A stretch of 64,000 bases of DNA from Bradyrhizobium betae. Its GTDB lineage: Bacteria; Pseudomonadota; Alphaproteobacteria; Rhizobiales; Xanthobacteraceae. Position numbers and translations under genes: made by a program. Below the pieces are notes generated by a model, which saw only the letters and a program-made list of their open reading frames with translations, searched no databases and was not told the DNA's origin. Location of the stretch: NCBI RefSeq assembly GCF_004123905.1, contig NZ_MZXW01000013.1, forward strand, positions 62,001 through 126,000, in the 5' to 3' direction. Of this stretch, positions 1-8,066 are shown in pieces (position 1 is the first letter of the stretch; the number at the start of each line of letters is the position of its first letter).

Positions 1-632
1 CGCGCCAGCCGACGATGGGCCCGGTCTCGATCGAGGGATTTTACGACGAAGCCTTCGCCGTCCCCGGCATGCTCGGCTGCATCCGCGAGGCCGATCGCGA
101 CGGCGCGAATGCGCATATCATCGCCTGCTTCGACGACACCGGCCTCGATGCCGCACGCGCCGCCGCAAATGCGCCGGTGATCGGCATCGGCGAAGCCGGC
201 TTTCACATGGCGAGCCTGATCGCCGCGCGCTTTGCCGTGGTGACGACGCTCGGTGTCTCCATCGTGCCGATCGAATATAATCTGAAGAAGTACGGCCTCG
301 CTGAGCGCTGCGCCCGCGTCCGCGCCGCGGAAGTCCCGGTGCTGGCCTTGGAAGAGCGCAACACCGACGCGCTGGCAAAAATCTCCACCGAGATCACCGC
401 CGCGATCCGCGACGACCGCGCCGAGGCCATCGTGCTCGGCTGCGCCGGCATGGCCGATCTCGCCGCCGAGCTCGGCGCCACGCACGGCCTGCCCGTGATC
501 GACGGCGTCGCCGCCGCAGTGACGCTGGCAGAATCCCTGGTACGGCTGGGGCTGAAGACGTCCCGGCTCGGACCCTATGCCTCGCCGCGCTCGAAGATCT
601 ATTCCGGGCCGTTTTCGTCGTTTCAGCCGTAG
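1..632 (+). CDS. Asp/Glu/hydantoin racemase family protein (5' truncated by window edge)
   Basis: The reading frame is open from base 3 with no stop, so the true start lies before the window; the first ATG (base 15) is internal to the conserved motif GPVSIEGFYDEAFAVPG. The two catalytic-type cysteines of the racemase fold are present: one in IIACFDDTGLDAAR and one in IVLGCAGMADL. They sit near the two halves of the pseudo-symmetric active site. The family interconverts amino-acid or hydantoin enantiomers by a two-base mechanism in the cytoplasm. The substrate cannot be told from sequence; hydantoin racemase is most likely because of the GPxSIEGFYDE signature. It ends about 55 bases before the convergent manganese catalase gene. 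Confidence 0.85.
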   Translation, partial: RQPTMGPVSIEGFYDEAFAVPGMLGCIREADRDGANAHIIACFDDTGLDAARAAANAPVIGIGEAGFHMASLIAARFAVVTTLGVSIVPIEYNLKKYGLAERCARVRAAEVPVLALEERNTDALAKISTEITAAIRDDRAEAIVLGCAGMADLAAELGATHGLPVIDGVAAAVTLAESLVRLGLKTSRLGPYASPRSKIYSGPFSSFQP

Positions 633-687
633 GCTGACCATGCCGGCAGCCCCCTCGGGCGAGGACTGCCGGAGGTCAACAAGTGTC

Positions 688-1959
688 CTATTCGGTTTGC
701 TCGACCGCAGCCGGCATCTTCGCGACCGACATCAGGGAACGAGCGACCTGATTGAGCAACTGATCCGCGTTTTCCTCTTCCGCCAGCGACTTCGACAACA
801 AGCTGACGATGGCGCTGTGACGCAGCTGTTGGGCTAGGTTGCGCGCGGTGCTGTAGCCGGCAATCTCGTAGTGCTCCACGCGTTGCGCCGCACCTATCAA
901 CGCAAGGTCGGCGGCAGCATCTTCTTTGTCCTCGCCTTCGGCCATGATGTCCTGGCCTTCCTCGACCAGCCCCATCATCCCCTTGCATGGCTTCGCCCGG
1001 GCGGTTTTTCCGAGCAGCTCGAAGCATTCATTGATGCGCTCGATCTGGGTCTCGGTTTCGCCAAGGTGCTGTTCGAACAGCTCGCGCAATTGATCAAAGC
1101 GAGCCGCTTCCGCCATTTTTGGCAGCGCCTTGGTCAATTGTTTTTCCGCGTGCAGAAGATCGCGGAGCTCGTCGAGCAACAGATCGCCGAGGCCAGCCTC
1201 GTCTGCCGGCGGCGAGCTTTCAGTTACGATGGCCGTTGCCGGACCGGGCTCACCAGCCTGGATCGCGGGCGAATCCGTGAAGACCCAATCGCCGCCCTCG
1301 TTCCAGGGGCCGCGGGTGTCGATCTCGCCGTGATCGCCGGCGCCGGTCGAATCGTTGAAGAACTGATCGACGAGGCCAGGCGTCGGCGCGATACGCCCGA
1401 TGCTGAAGGCCGGCTTGCCCATGCTCTCCAGCGCCAGCGAGAACGCCTTCATGTGGGTGATCTCACGCGTCATCAGGAATTGCAGCGCGTCCTTGGTGCC
1501 GGCGTCGTCGCAAAAATTGATCAGCCGTTCGTAGACGATCTTGGCGCGCGCTTCCGCCGCGATGTTGCTGCGCAGGTCGACGTCCAGCTCGCCGGTGATC
1601 TTCAGATAGTCGGCGGTCCAGGCATTTCCTTGCGAATTGAACAGATTGACGCCGCCGCCGCCCGCGATCGCAATCAACGGATCGGCCTCGGCGGCCTGCC
1701 GGTCGAACTTCGAAGGCTTGAGATGCATCCGTGCCAGCGTGCCGACGATCTCCAGATGGCTCAGCTCTTCAGTGCCGATGTCCATCAACAGGTCCTTGCG
1801 ATCTGGGTCTTCGCAATTGAGACCCTGAATCGAATACTGCATGGCCGCTGCCAGTTCGCCGTTGGCGCCGCCGAACTGCTCGAGCAGCATGTTGCCGAAC
1901 CGCGGATCCGGCTCATCGACGCGAACGGTGAACATGAGTTTCTTGACGTGGTGATACAT
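688..1959 (-). CDS. manganese catalase fused to a C-terminal DUF892/YciE-like ferritin domain
   Basis: Starting at MYHHVKKLMFTVRVDEPDPR the protein has 423 residues. Residues 1 to about 240 match non-haem manganese catalase, with the di-manganese helix motifs LLEQFGGANGELAAAMQY, EELSHLEIVGTLARMHLK, EARAKIVYERL and TREITHMKAF. After a linker of about 45 acidic, Pro-rich residues, residues 285-423 form a second helical domain, LLLDELRDLLHAEKQL to EEENADQLLNQ, typical of the DUF892 (YciE/YciF) ferritin-like family. Manganese catalases usually stop after the first domain plus a short tail. The frame stays open another 88 codons upstream, but that part has no family resemblance and overlaps the divergent small gene at 2160. 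The likely role is removal of hydrogen peroxide under stress. Confidence 0.88.
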   Translation of the reverse strand: MYHHVKKLMFTVRVDEPDPRFGNMLLEQFGGANGELAAAMQYSIQGLNCEDPDRKDLLMDIGTEELSHLEIVGTLARMHLKPSKFDRQAAEADPLIAIAGGGGVNLFNSQGNAWTADYLKITGELDVDLRSNIAAEARAKIVYERLINFCDDAGTKDALQFLMTREITHMKAFSLALESMGKPAFSIGRIAPTPGLVDQFFNDSTGAGDHGEIDTRGPWNEGGDWVFTDSPAIQAGEPGPATAIVTESSPPADEAGLGDLLLDELRDLLHAEKQLTKALPKMAEAARFDQLRELFEQHLGETETQIERINECFELLGKTARAKPCKGMMGLVEEGQDIMAEGEDKEDAAADLALIGAAQRVEHYEIAGYSTARNLAQQLRHSAIVSLLSKSLAEEENADQLLNQVARSLMSVAKMPAAVEQTE

Positions 1960-2159
1960 GTGGAAGTGCCCTGGGCTTGAAGGAAGATGAATTCCGAACG
2001 AGCCGGCATTGCGCTTGTTCCTATCGTTGTTGAGTGCCGCGGCGCAGAGACATTGAGCGGCAAAGCCCCGCTGCCGATGCGCCGCGAATTGCGACGCCGT
2101 GTAGGAACGATTGACCTTCGACACGCTTGGCGTGCTGCGACCTACAGGAGGATGATCAG

Positions 2160-2360
2160 ATGGACAGCGAAGATGTCTTGGGCAAAGTGAAGGACGTGTC
2201 GGAGAGTGTGCGCGAGACCGCACAGAGCGTACGACGGAATCTCGAAGAGGGACGGCCGTCAGGCCAGACGCTCGCCTTTCTGCGCGATGTGGCTCGCGAA
2301 GCCCCGATCCCGTCGCTCGTCGTGGCCTTCATGCTCGGCGTCCTAGTGGCCCGCCGCTAG
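2160..2360 (+). CDS. small tail-anchored helical protein (ElaB/YqjD-like architecture)
   Basis: The 66-residue product starts with MDSEDVLGKVKDVSESVRET. The ATG was chosen because it is preceded by a strong ribosome site, CAGGAGG, nine bases upstream; an earlier in-frame ATG at 2127 lacks one. The first 40 residues are polar and amphipathic (heptad-like V/L spacing). The C-terminus IPSLVVAFMLGVLVARR is a single membrane segment ending in two arginines. This is the layout of ElaB/YqjD (DUF883-type) inner-membrane proteins that associate with ribosomes or respond to stationary phase. That relationship is architectural only. It is divergent from the catalase gene, with about 200 bases between the chosen starts. 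Confidence 0.72.
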   Translation: MDSEDVLGKVKDVSESVRETAQSVRRNLEEGRPSGQTLAFLRDVAREAPIPSLVVAFMLGVLVARR

Positions 2361-2576
2361 CGCCGCCGCCATCGCCGGATACCTGACCTCTGCTTCCGCT
2401 GCGCCTATTCCGAATAGGGAGGCTTTCGAGGTTGGGACAACTATGTTTTTCGGCTCGCGGCCTCTTTTTGGTCCCAATTGTTGCCGAACAGTAACACTTT
2501 CGGGACATCCCGGCGGCCGCTTTTGGGCTGCCGGACTTCGCCACTCACCAAGTTTCAATTTGGGGTTTTGTCAGCG

Positions 2577-3068
2577 ATGATCGATCTCGCAGAGGACGCA
2601 CCGTCCAACTCCCTGCTTCGCCTTGGCGCCCAGCCGATCGCGCTGACCGCCGCCGCGCTGCTCCTGCTGATCGCCGGCGTGACCTCGATCGCGATCTGGC
2701 GCGCCTATACCGGCGCTCCGGAGACCGACCGGGTGGTGGCGTCGCGCCAGCTCCAGACCCGCACCGCCCAGGCCTCCGAGCAGCTGGTCGAGAAGACCAA
2801 GGGGCTGGAGGCAACCCAGCAGGAATCGATCGACCAGCTCCAGGTCGTGCAGGACCAGCTCCAGACCGTGAAGCGGCTGCTCGCCGCCCAGCAGGCCGAC
2901 ACCAAGCGCCTGTCGGAGCAGGTCACAACCCTGAACGAGTCCATCGACAGCCTGCGGCAGTCCTTTGCCAGCGCGCGGGCCTCCGAGGCCGAGACGCCGT
3001 CGGTTACCCGCGGGAAACCAGCCCGGCACCGCGTCCACGCCAGCGCGCGCAAGCGCTCGCGCGGATAG
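2577..3068 (+). CDS. hypothetical membrane-anchored coiled-coil protein
   Basis: The 163-residue product from ATG 2577 starts MIDLAEDAPSNSLLRLGAQP. One transmembrane helix (about residues 20-42, ALTAAALLLLIAGVTSIAIW) is followed by a long Gln/Leu/Glu-rich coiled coil (about 60-135) and a basic tail ending KRSRG. The frame is open upstream to 2478, but that part does not look coding. I do not recognise a named family; similar single-anchor coiled-coil proteins are common in Bradyrhizobium. It is followed by a strong intrinsic terminator at 3181-3222. The upstream gap 2361-2576 holds nothing I can identify. Confidence 0.7.
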   Translation: MIDLAEDAPSNSLLRLGAQPIALTAAALLLLIAGVTSIAIWRAYTGAPETDRVVASRQLQTRTAQASEQLVEKTKGLEATQQESIDQLQVVQDQLQTVKRLLAAQQADTKRLSEQVTTLNESIDSLRQSFASARASEAETPSVTRGKPARHRVHASARKRSRG

Positions 3069-3180
3069 CTTGCGACTTTAAATTTTTCGACTTGTGAACT
3101 GGATCACATTCGCCCGTATGATTCCGCGCCATGCTGTCCGCTACCGGATGGCGTGAGCCGATTTCAATATCCGGGGCTGG

Positions 3181-3222
3181 CAAGGTCGTTGACGGTATAC
3201 TGCGTCAACGACCTTGTTTTTT
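3181..3222 (+). terminator. intrinsic terminator, perfect 13-bp stem
   Basis: CAAGGTCGTTGAC (3181-3193) and GTCAACGACCTTG (3204-3216) are exact inverted repeats around a 10-base loop. They are followed directly by six T residues (3217-3222). On the plus strand this is a textbook Rho-independent terminator for the gene ending at 3068. It lies 15 bases before the end of the convergent Gly/His/Trp-rich gene, so it also separates the two converging transcripts. Confidence 0.85.
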
Positions 3223-3236
3223 ACTGGGTCCCCGCC

Positions 3237-3632
3237 TCACTCGCAGACGTCGACGCGACGATATCGCCATCCCGAAGGTGTCATCACGCGCTTGCGCACG
3301 ACGTAGCAGCCGCCATAACCGCCATCGTCATAGCCGGTACCATAGTAATAGGGATCGCCGTAATAGGGGTTTCCGTAGCCGTAATAGCCGCCGTAGTAGC
3401 CGGCACCGGCGAGGCCTACCCCGATCCCGACGCCGGGCCAGAAGCCACCACCATGCCAGTGGCCGCCATGGCCCCAGCCGCCACCGCCGTGCCATCCACC
3501 ACCACCATGCCAGCCGCCACCGCCGTGGAAGCCGCCACCATGACCGAAACCGCCCGCAGCCTGGGCCGCCTGCGGCGCCGTTAGTCCGACCGCCGCGACG
3601 GCCAGCGCCGCCATCATCATCTTCCGTAACAT
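3237..3632 (-). CDS. secreted Gly/His/Trp/Tyr-rich repeat protein
   Basis: The 131-residue product has a signal peptide: MLRKMMMAALAVAAVG, then a cleavage site near PQAAQAAGG. The start at 3632 has GCGGAGGA upstream, which an earlier in-frame ATG at 3662 lacks. The mature N-terminus is a low-complexity array of GGGGWH-type units (residues ~25-65) rich in His and Trp. Next come a short hydrophobic Gly patch (VGIGVGLAG), Tyr-rich repeats of the YYGGYYGYGNPYYGDP type, and a conserved-looking C-terminal block with two cysteines (GGCYVVRKRV and RRVDVCE). Such proteins are usually annotated hypothetical or glycine-rich. His/Gly arrays suggest metal binding or cell-surface packing, but neither is shown. 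Confidence 0.75.
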   Translation of the reverse strand: MLRKMMMAALAVAAVGLTAPQAAQAAGGFGHGGGFHGGGGWHGGGGWHGGGGWGHGGHWHGGGFWPGVGIGVGLAGAGYYGGYYGYGNPYYGDPYYYGTGYDDGGYGGCYVVRKRVMTPSGWRYRRVDVCE

Positions 3633-3735
3633 CACTCGATCCTCCGCGTGGACACGCTCCACGCTTCAAAGCAGGACCAAGCTAGCGTCACACAGGCTTT
3701 CCCGACAGCCTTCCTGTCTCACTTCCGCGCGAGCA

Positions 3736-4047
3736 TCAGCAGCCGCGACAGATGCTCTTGAGTTTCTTGTCGAGCATACGATTCTCAGTGCTCACCGTCG
3801 CGTCAGCGTCCGGATTTGTACCGGAGGCGGCGCCGGTGGTGACGCCGGGGCCAGCGCCGGACGATTGCGCCGTGCCGAGGCTGTTGGTGCCTGGCGGCGG
3901 TGATGGAGAGTTGCCGACACCTCCGGTCGATCCAGAGGAACCGGCTGTGCCGCCGGTCGCCTGCGCGAATGCGACGGCGGGCATCGCGGCGAGACTGAGG
4001 ATCACGATCAAGGTTTTCATTGAAGCAGTTGCGGACGATGAGGCCAT
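3736..4047 (-). CDS. small secreted Gly/Ser/Thr-rich protein with Cys-terminal tail
   Basis: The 103-residue product has an N-terminal export signal, MKTLIVILSLAAMPAVAFAQ. Two starts are possible. I chose the upstream ATG at 4047 because AGGGAGAA sits just before it; the MKTLIV start at 4020 has no ribosome site. The mature part is a flexible Gly/Ser/Pro linker ending in a charged segment, STENRMLDKKLKSICRGC, with two cysteines. This tail (LDxKLKSICRGC) recurs in small rhizobial exported proteins of unknown function. It is probably periplasmic; the terminal Cys pair may form a disulfide. Confidence 0.65.
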   Translation of the reverse strand: MASSSATASMKTLIVILSLAAMPAVAFAQATGGTAGSSGSTGGVGNSPSPPPGTNSLGTAQSSGAGPGVTTGAASGTNPDADATVSTENRMLDKKLKSICRGC

Positions 4048-4190
4048 CGGAAATTCTCCCTTTGGCCGTCAACGGTCCTGACCAGGACGCGTTCCGGAAC
4101 AAATGCCGTCGCATCAGCTTGAAACAAAGAGGCGGCCACGATCATGCGTAAACTGGCCGCGCGCCGCAAAGCCAGAAAGGCCAAATCGAG

Positions 4191-4355
4191 ATGACCGATC
4201 GCGATCCCTTTGCAGAGGGCGAACGCGCCGCGCGCGAGAACATTCCGGCAGGGGCCAATCCTTACCTCGACGGCAGCGACGAGCATGCGCTCTGGGCCGC
4301 CGGCCACGAGAAGGTCGCAGGAAGCATCGAAGCGCGCGAATCCGAGGGCAGCTGA
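4191..4355 (+). CDS. small acidic hypothetical protein, 54 aa
   Basis: This frame encodes MTDRDPFAEGERAARENIPA and ends at TGA 4353-4355. It has acidic/Ala-rich composition, a coherent motif (PFAEGERAARENIPAGANPY) and a C-terminal segment HALWAAGHEKVAG typical of short Bradyrhizobium hypothetical proteins. A purine-rich AGAAAGG lies about 12 bases before the start. Its ATG overlaps, as ATGA, the stop of a 16-codon highly basic frame beginning at 4144 (MRKLAARRKARKAKSR), which may be a leader peptide. It is convergent with the sensor gene that ends at 4373. No function is assigned. Confidence 0.6.
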   Translation: MTDRDPFAEGERAARENIPAGANPYLDGSDEHALWAAGHEKVAGSIEARESEGS

Positions 4356-4372
4356 CGCCAGGCCGCCGGCAG

Positions 4373-6067
4373 CTAGGCTGCCGCCGCCATCTTCTCGGTG
4401 CGGTCCTCGATCATGGTCACGAACATGTGGGACTCCTCGCCGGCGTCACCGATCTGGACCCGGCGGGCGGAGATCACGCGGCGACCGCGCGTCGGATTGT
4501 CGATGGTGTCGATGATCGGCTCGAGCTGCTGCCGCTGCGCCAGAAGCTGCATGTCGCGCCGCTCGATCAATTCCGCCGCCTCCGCCGAGAACAATTCCCG
4601 CGCGGTCTTGCCGATGATCTCGCCGCGCGACATCCCGATCATCTTCTCGGCCGCCTTGTTGACGAAGACGTAGCGCAAATTGCGCGCGTCCTTGGCGATG
4701 ATGCCCTCAGCCACGTTCTCGATGATGGTGGCGAGGAAGCGCTCCATCCGCTCCAGGATGCGCTCGCGCTGACGCTGCTCGGTGACGTCCTCCTGCACCG
4801 ACACCCAGCCGCCGCCGTCCATCGGACGCTCGTAGATCTTGATGATGCGGCCGTCATTCAAGGCGATCTCGTTGGCGGCCGGCTCGCGCTTGGCGATCCG
4901 ATCGAGGATAGCCGCGAGAAATTTCGAGATGTCGCCGCTGAACAGCCCGCTCTTGACCCGATGTTGGAGGATTTCCTCGAGCGTCGATCCCGCCTGGATC
5001 GTCTCGGGCAGATTGTAGATCTGCCGGTAGTTGGCGTTCATCGCCACCACATTGGCCTTGCCGTCAAGCATGATCAGGCCCTGCGGCATGCTGTTGATTG
5101 CGGCCGAGAGCTGCCACTTCTTGGCCTGGTACTTGTCGTTGAAATTGTCGCGCTCGACCATCGCCGCGTCGCGCGCCTGCGCGGTGCCGATCCCGAGCTC
5201 TTCCAGCTCGAAGATGCGCGCCACCGCGTCGCGGAAGTGCTGCACGGCCCGCGCCAAATGCCCGATCTCGTCGTGACGGCCGAGATGCGGCACCTTGCTC
5301 TTGACGTCGCCGTCGGCGATCCGGTCGGTCGCCTGCGTGATCTCGTCGAGCGCGCCAACCACCGAGCCGCGCATCACGACGACGTTGAGCCCCGCAAGAA
5401 TGAGGGCCGCAAGCCCGAGCGCGAACAGATAGGCGCCGGCATAGCGGTTCTCGTTGGCGAGCGCGTCGGCCTCGCTGGCGCGTTGCCTGTAGATCCGTTC
5501 GAGCGCCTCGAGGTCGCTGTTGAGCTTGCTGCGCAGCGTTCGGTTGGCGTCGTTGTCGCCCCATTCGCGCGCCGCCGCCGGGCTGATATCCACCCCGCGC
5601 CGCACCAGCTCCTGGCGAAACTCGATGAACTGCGCGATGCGCTGGCGGAAGCTCGCGACCTGCAAGGCATCGTCATCGCCGACGGTCCGTTCGAGCCCCT
5701 TCACCGCCTCGGCGAGATCGCGGTTGCGGCGCACCAGTCCATCGGCGAACTGCTTCATCGAGCCGCGATCGGCGGACATGTAGATGCCGCGCGATTCCAT
5801 CACGATGGCGTAGATCAGCGCGTTGATGCGGCCGACATTGATCGCCGCCTCCGCGGAGGTGGCGTGCATGTGACGATAGGTCGTCTGCAGCCGCACCGAC
5901 TGGATCGACATCACGAGCAGGAAGGTGGTCACGATCGCGAGGAAGCCGGCGATGCTGTAGACCTTCTCCGCAACGGTGAGCGTGTCGGCGCCGCGTGCGA
6001 AACTGACGAACTTCTTGAAAAGTCTGGTTCCGGCCTCGAGCCCGGATCGCAGTGCCGCTGCGGCCAT
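4373..6067 (-). CDS. membrane sensor: two TM helices, HAMP, two PAS domains, no output domain
   Basis: The 564-residue product has TM1 at about 37-57, an extracytoplasmic helical sensor region of about 150 residues, TM2 at about 211-232, and a HAMP linker (233-287, ending in the HDEIGHLARAVQHFRDAV signature). A PAS domain follows (about 322-430, SAAINSMPQGLIMLDGKANV) with a QEDVTEQRQRERI linker, then a second PAS (about 445-555, FLATIIENVAEGIIAKDARN). It stops right after MIEDRTEKMAAAA. Proteins with this front half normally continue into a histidine kinase, GGDEF/EAL or methyl-accepting domain; here there is none. The frame ends in a clean TAG, and no kinase or GGDEF frame follows in the adjacent sequence. 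It may act by protein-protein contact, or be a truncated gene. Confidence 0.85.
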   Translation of the reverse strand: MAAAALRSGLEAGTRLFKKFVSFARGADTLTVAEKVYSIAGFLAIVTTFLLVMSIQSVRLQTTYRHMHATSAEAAINVGRINALIYAIVMESRGIYMSADRGSMKQFADGLVRRNRDLAEAVKGLERTVGDDDALQVASFRQRIAQFIEFRQELVRRGVDISPAAAREWGDNDANRTLRSKLNSDLEALERIYRQRASEADALANENRYAGAYLFALGLAALILAGLNVVVMRGSVVGALDEITQATDRIADGDVKSKVPHLGRHDEIGHLARAVQHFRDAVARIFELEELGIGTAQARDAAMVERDNFNDKYQAKKWQLSAAINSMPQGLIMLDGKANVVAMNANYRQIYNLPETIQAGSTLEEILQHRVKSGLFSGDISKFLAAILDRIAKREPAANEIALNDGRIIKIYERPMDGGGWVSVQEDVTEQRQRERILERMERFLATIIENVAEGIIAKDARNLRYVFVNKAAEKMIGMSRGEIIGKTARELFSAEAAELIERRDMQLLAQRQQLEPIIDTIDNPTRGRRVISARRVQIGDAGEESHMFVTMIEDRTEKMAAAA

Positions 6068-6194
6068 GGCCCCGCTCCTCCTGGTTGAAAACGCTCGAGG
6101 ATAGACACAACGGCGCTAGCGGAGGATTAAATTGCCTGCCGGTATTGTTACGGTAGGGAACCAGGATGCGCGGGCCGGGCACGGGCCGCCGGCG

Positions 6195-6725
6195 TCAGCC
6201 GATCCGCTTCAGGCCCTTCGTGAAGCGCGGGCCGTTGGCGACGTAGAACCTCGCCGCGCTCCCCATCTTCTGGACCTGGGCGTCATCGAGCGTGCGGATC
6301 ACGCGCGCGGGCGAGCCGATGATCAGCGAGCGCTCGGGGAACTCCTTGCCCTCGGTGATGACGGAGCCGGCGCCGACGATGCTGTTGCGGCCGATCTTCG
6401 CACCGTTCATCACGATCGAGCCCATGCCGATCAGCGCGCCCTCCTCGATCGTACAGCCGTGCAGGATGACGTTGTGGCCGACGGTGCAGTTCTTGCCGAT
6501 GACCATGGGAAAGCCGAGATCGGTGTGGCAGGTCGAACCGTCCTGCACGTTGGCGCCCTCGCCGATCTCGATCCACTCATTGTCGCCGCGCAGCACCGCA
6601 CCGAACCAGACGCTCGCGCCCGGCTTCAGGCGCACACGGCCGATCACGGTGGCGGTCTCCGCGATGAAGTAATTGCCGTCCGAGGGAAGATCGGGCGCCT
6701 GCCCGTCGAGCTCGTAGATCGCCAT
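6195..6725 (-). CDS. gamma-carbonic anhydrase family protein
   Basis: This 176-residue left-handed beta-helix (hexapeptide) protein has the three histidine zinc ligands of gamma-class carbonic anhydrases: STCHTDLGF, CTVGHNVILH and the ILHGCTIEEGALIGMG segment. The start ATG at 6725 is preceded by CAGGAGACC. The length matches the YrdA/PaaY/CaiE subgroup, whose members hydrate CO2 weakly or have unknown thio- or metal-related roles. The gene stands alone, with a small membrane protein gene upstream on the same strand. Confidence 0.9.
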   Translation of the reverse strand: MAIYELDGQAPDLPSDGNYFIAETATVIGRVRLKPGASVWFGAVLRGDNEWIEIGEGANVQDGSTCHTDLGFPMVIGKNCTVGHNVILHGCTIEEGALIGMGSIVMNGAKIGRNSIVGAGSVITEGKEFPERSLIIGSPARVIRTLDDAQVQKMGSAARFYVANGPRFTKGLKRIG

Positions 6726-6813
6726 GAAGGTCTCCTGTCGCGTTAACCTCAGGCATAGCGAAACGGGAGCGACGTGGCAAAGGGCCGCCGCACCGGGGCA
6801 GCCCTGCGAAGCG

Positions 6814-7143
6814 TCAGCTCAGGACGCCTGTTGCGCGTAGCGTCATCAGGAAGAAGGTGCCGCTCATCATGCTCCAGAAGCCGGCGATGACGGTTGCCAT
6901 CGCCACGAATTCGACGCGGCGGCTTTCCACCCGCATGCCGCGCAACGTGTTGCGCATGATGATGAAGGGCGCCGCGAACACCAGGAACGGCACGGCCGCG
7001 AACGTCTTCGGCGCCACGCCGTCCTGCAACAGGCCGAAGCCTGCGGGACGCTGCGAGACCGCCTGGTATCCGTTCACGAGCGCGCCCGCGAGCGCGAAAC
7101 CGATGCAGATCGAGAAGAAGGTGTTGAAAGCTTCAGGTGTCAT
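6814..7143 (-). CDS. conserved small inner-membrane protein
   Basis: The 109-residue product has three predicted membrane helices: about 8-26 (FSICIGFALAGALVNGY), about 45-65 (TFAAVPFLVFAAPFIIM) and about 83-105 (VAMATVIAGFWSMMSGTFFLM). A basic loop, RNTLRGMRVESRRVEF, lies between the second and third. I recognise it as a type widespread in Bradyrhizobiaceae, possibly the DUF6949 family; that name is from memory and not verified. It may be co-transcribed with the carbonic anhydrase gene 88 bases downstream. Confidence 0.65.
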   Translation of the reverse strand: MTPEAFNTFFSICIGFALAGALVNGYQAVSQRPAGFGLLQDGVAPKTFAAVPFLVFAAPFIIMRNTLRGMRVESRRVEFVAMATVIAGFWSMMSGTFFLMTLRATGVLS

Positions 7144-7361
7144 CGGAACGGTCCGCCCATACGCAACGCGAGGTACCTTCCTGTGACAAATCGTGCCGGT
7201 TAACGCTACATTATCCTTAAGCGAAGGTTAACGCCGCCGCCCGGCCCGCGCAGGGCCCTCCCCCGTCCCCGCAGCCGGGAACGCTCCGCGAATTCGCCGC
7301 CGCATGGCATATTCGCCGCTGATTCGTCGGCCACCGGCCGACCTCGGGTCCACGCGTGCGC

Positions 7362-8066
7362 ATGATGACGGTGTTTTCGGCAGCCTCCCCCCGCTCTCCC
7401 CGCGCCCGGGCGCATGTCGTGCCGATCGTGCTCGGCGGCGCGGCGGGCCTGTGCGCGGTCGCGCTGGTCGCCTATCTGCTGTGGCCGACCTGGGGAACCG
7501 GCGGCGCGAGCGCCCCGGACAAGCTGCCGGTGAGCATCGGCGGCACGCTGTTCAACCTGCCGACGACTGCGATCCGGATGAAGATCCAGCGGCACTCCGG
7601 GCCGCAGGAACGCATCGATCTCGACTTTCTCTATCCCTCGCTGGAGCCCCCCGGCGCGCCGAAGCACGTCACCGCCGACACGGTGGAAACGGCCGTGCAA
7701 TCGATCGACCGCATCTTCCTGTCGATATCAGCCCATCACGATGCGCTCTCGCCCGAACAGCGAACGGCCACCATCTATCCGCGCTATCTCGACCAGGCCG
7801 CGACCACGCCCGAGGACGGGCTGACGATGCGGATGTTCCGCGCCGAGACGCCCTACGGCAGCGAGGACTTCTACTCCGCCGCAAGCCCCGCGCTGACCGC
7901 GCGCTGCACGCGTGATGCGGCAACTCCGGGCATGTGCCTGTCCGAGCGCCGCGTCGGCGGCGCCGACCTCACCTTCCGCTATCCGCGCAGCTGGCTGTCG
8001 CAATGGCGCGACGCGGCGGAAGCGATGGACCGGCTGACGGCGCAACTGCGCGGGCCGAAAGGCTGA
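7362..8066 (+). CDS. hypothetical protein with one N-terminal membrane anchor
   Basis: From ATG 7362 the product has 234 residues (a GTG two codons earlier is also possible). A single hydrophobic helix (about 22-43, VVPIVLGGAAGLCAVALVAY) is followed by a soluble periplasmic domain. That domain has the motifs ISVGGTLFNLP-like at the front, a two-cysteine segment (LTARCTRDAATPGMCLSERR) and a C-terminal block (GADLTFRYPRSWLSQWRDA). The protein type is familiar from Bradyrhizobium genomes, but I know of no function. The RYPRSWLSQW end is a good marker for homologue searches. No ribosome site decides the start. Confidence 0.68.
   Translation: MMTVFSAASPRSPRARAHVVPIVLGGAAGLCAVALVAYLLWPTWGTGGASAPDKLPVSIGGTLFNLPTTAIRMKIQRHSGPQERIDLDFLYPSLEPPGAPKHVTADTVETAVQSIDRIFLSISAHHDALSPEQRTATIYPRYLDQAATTPEDGLTMRMFRAETPYGSEDFYSAASPALTARCTRDAATPGMCLSERRVGGADLTFRYPRSWLSQWRDAAEAMDRLTAQLRGPKG

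Noticed and set aside
871..1980. 369-codon frame on the plus strand opposite the catalase
   Set aside because: It is the antisense shadow of the manganese catalase gene; no family motif, and third-position bias supports the other strand.
2329..2558. Two overlapping 71-codon minus frames
   Set aside because: No ribosome site; Ala/Arg/Gly-rich nonsense composition in an intergenic region.
4103..6088. 661-codon plus-strand frame
   Set aside because: It lies opposite the HAMP-PAS sensor and its composition (Arg/Asp/His-rich) is that of an antisense frame in a high-GC gene.
7198..7236. Direct repeat GGTTAACGC around an A/T-rich spacer
   Set aside because: Two short copies only; could be a regulator site, but there is no family pattern to support it.
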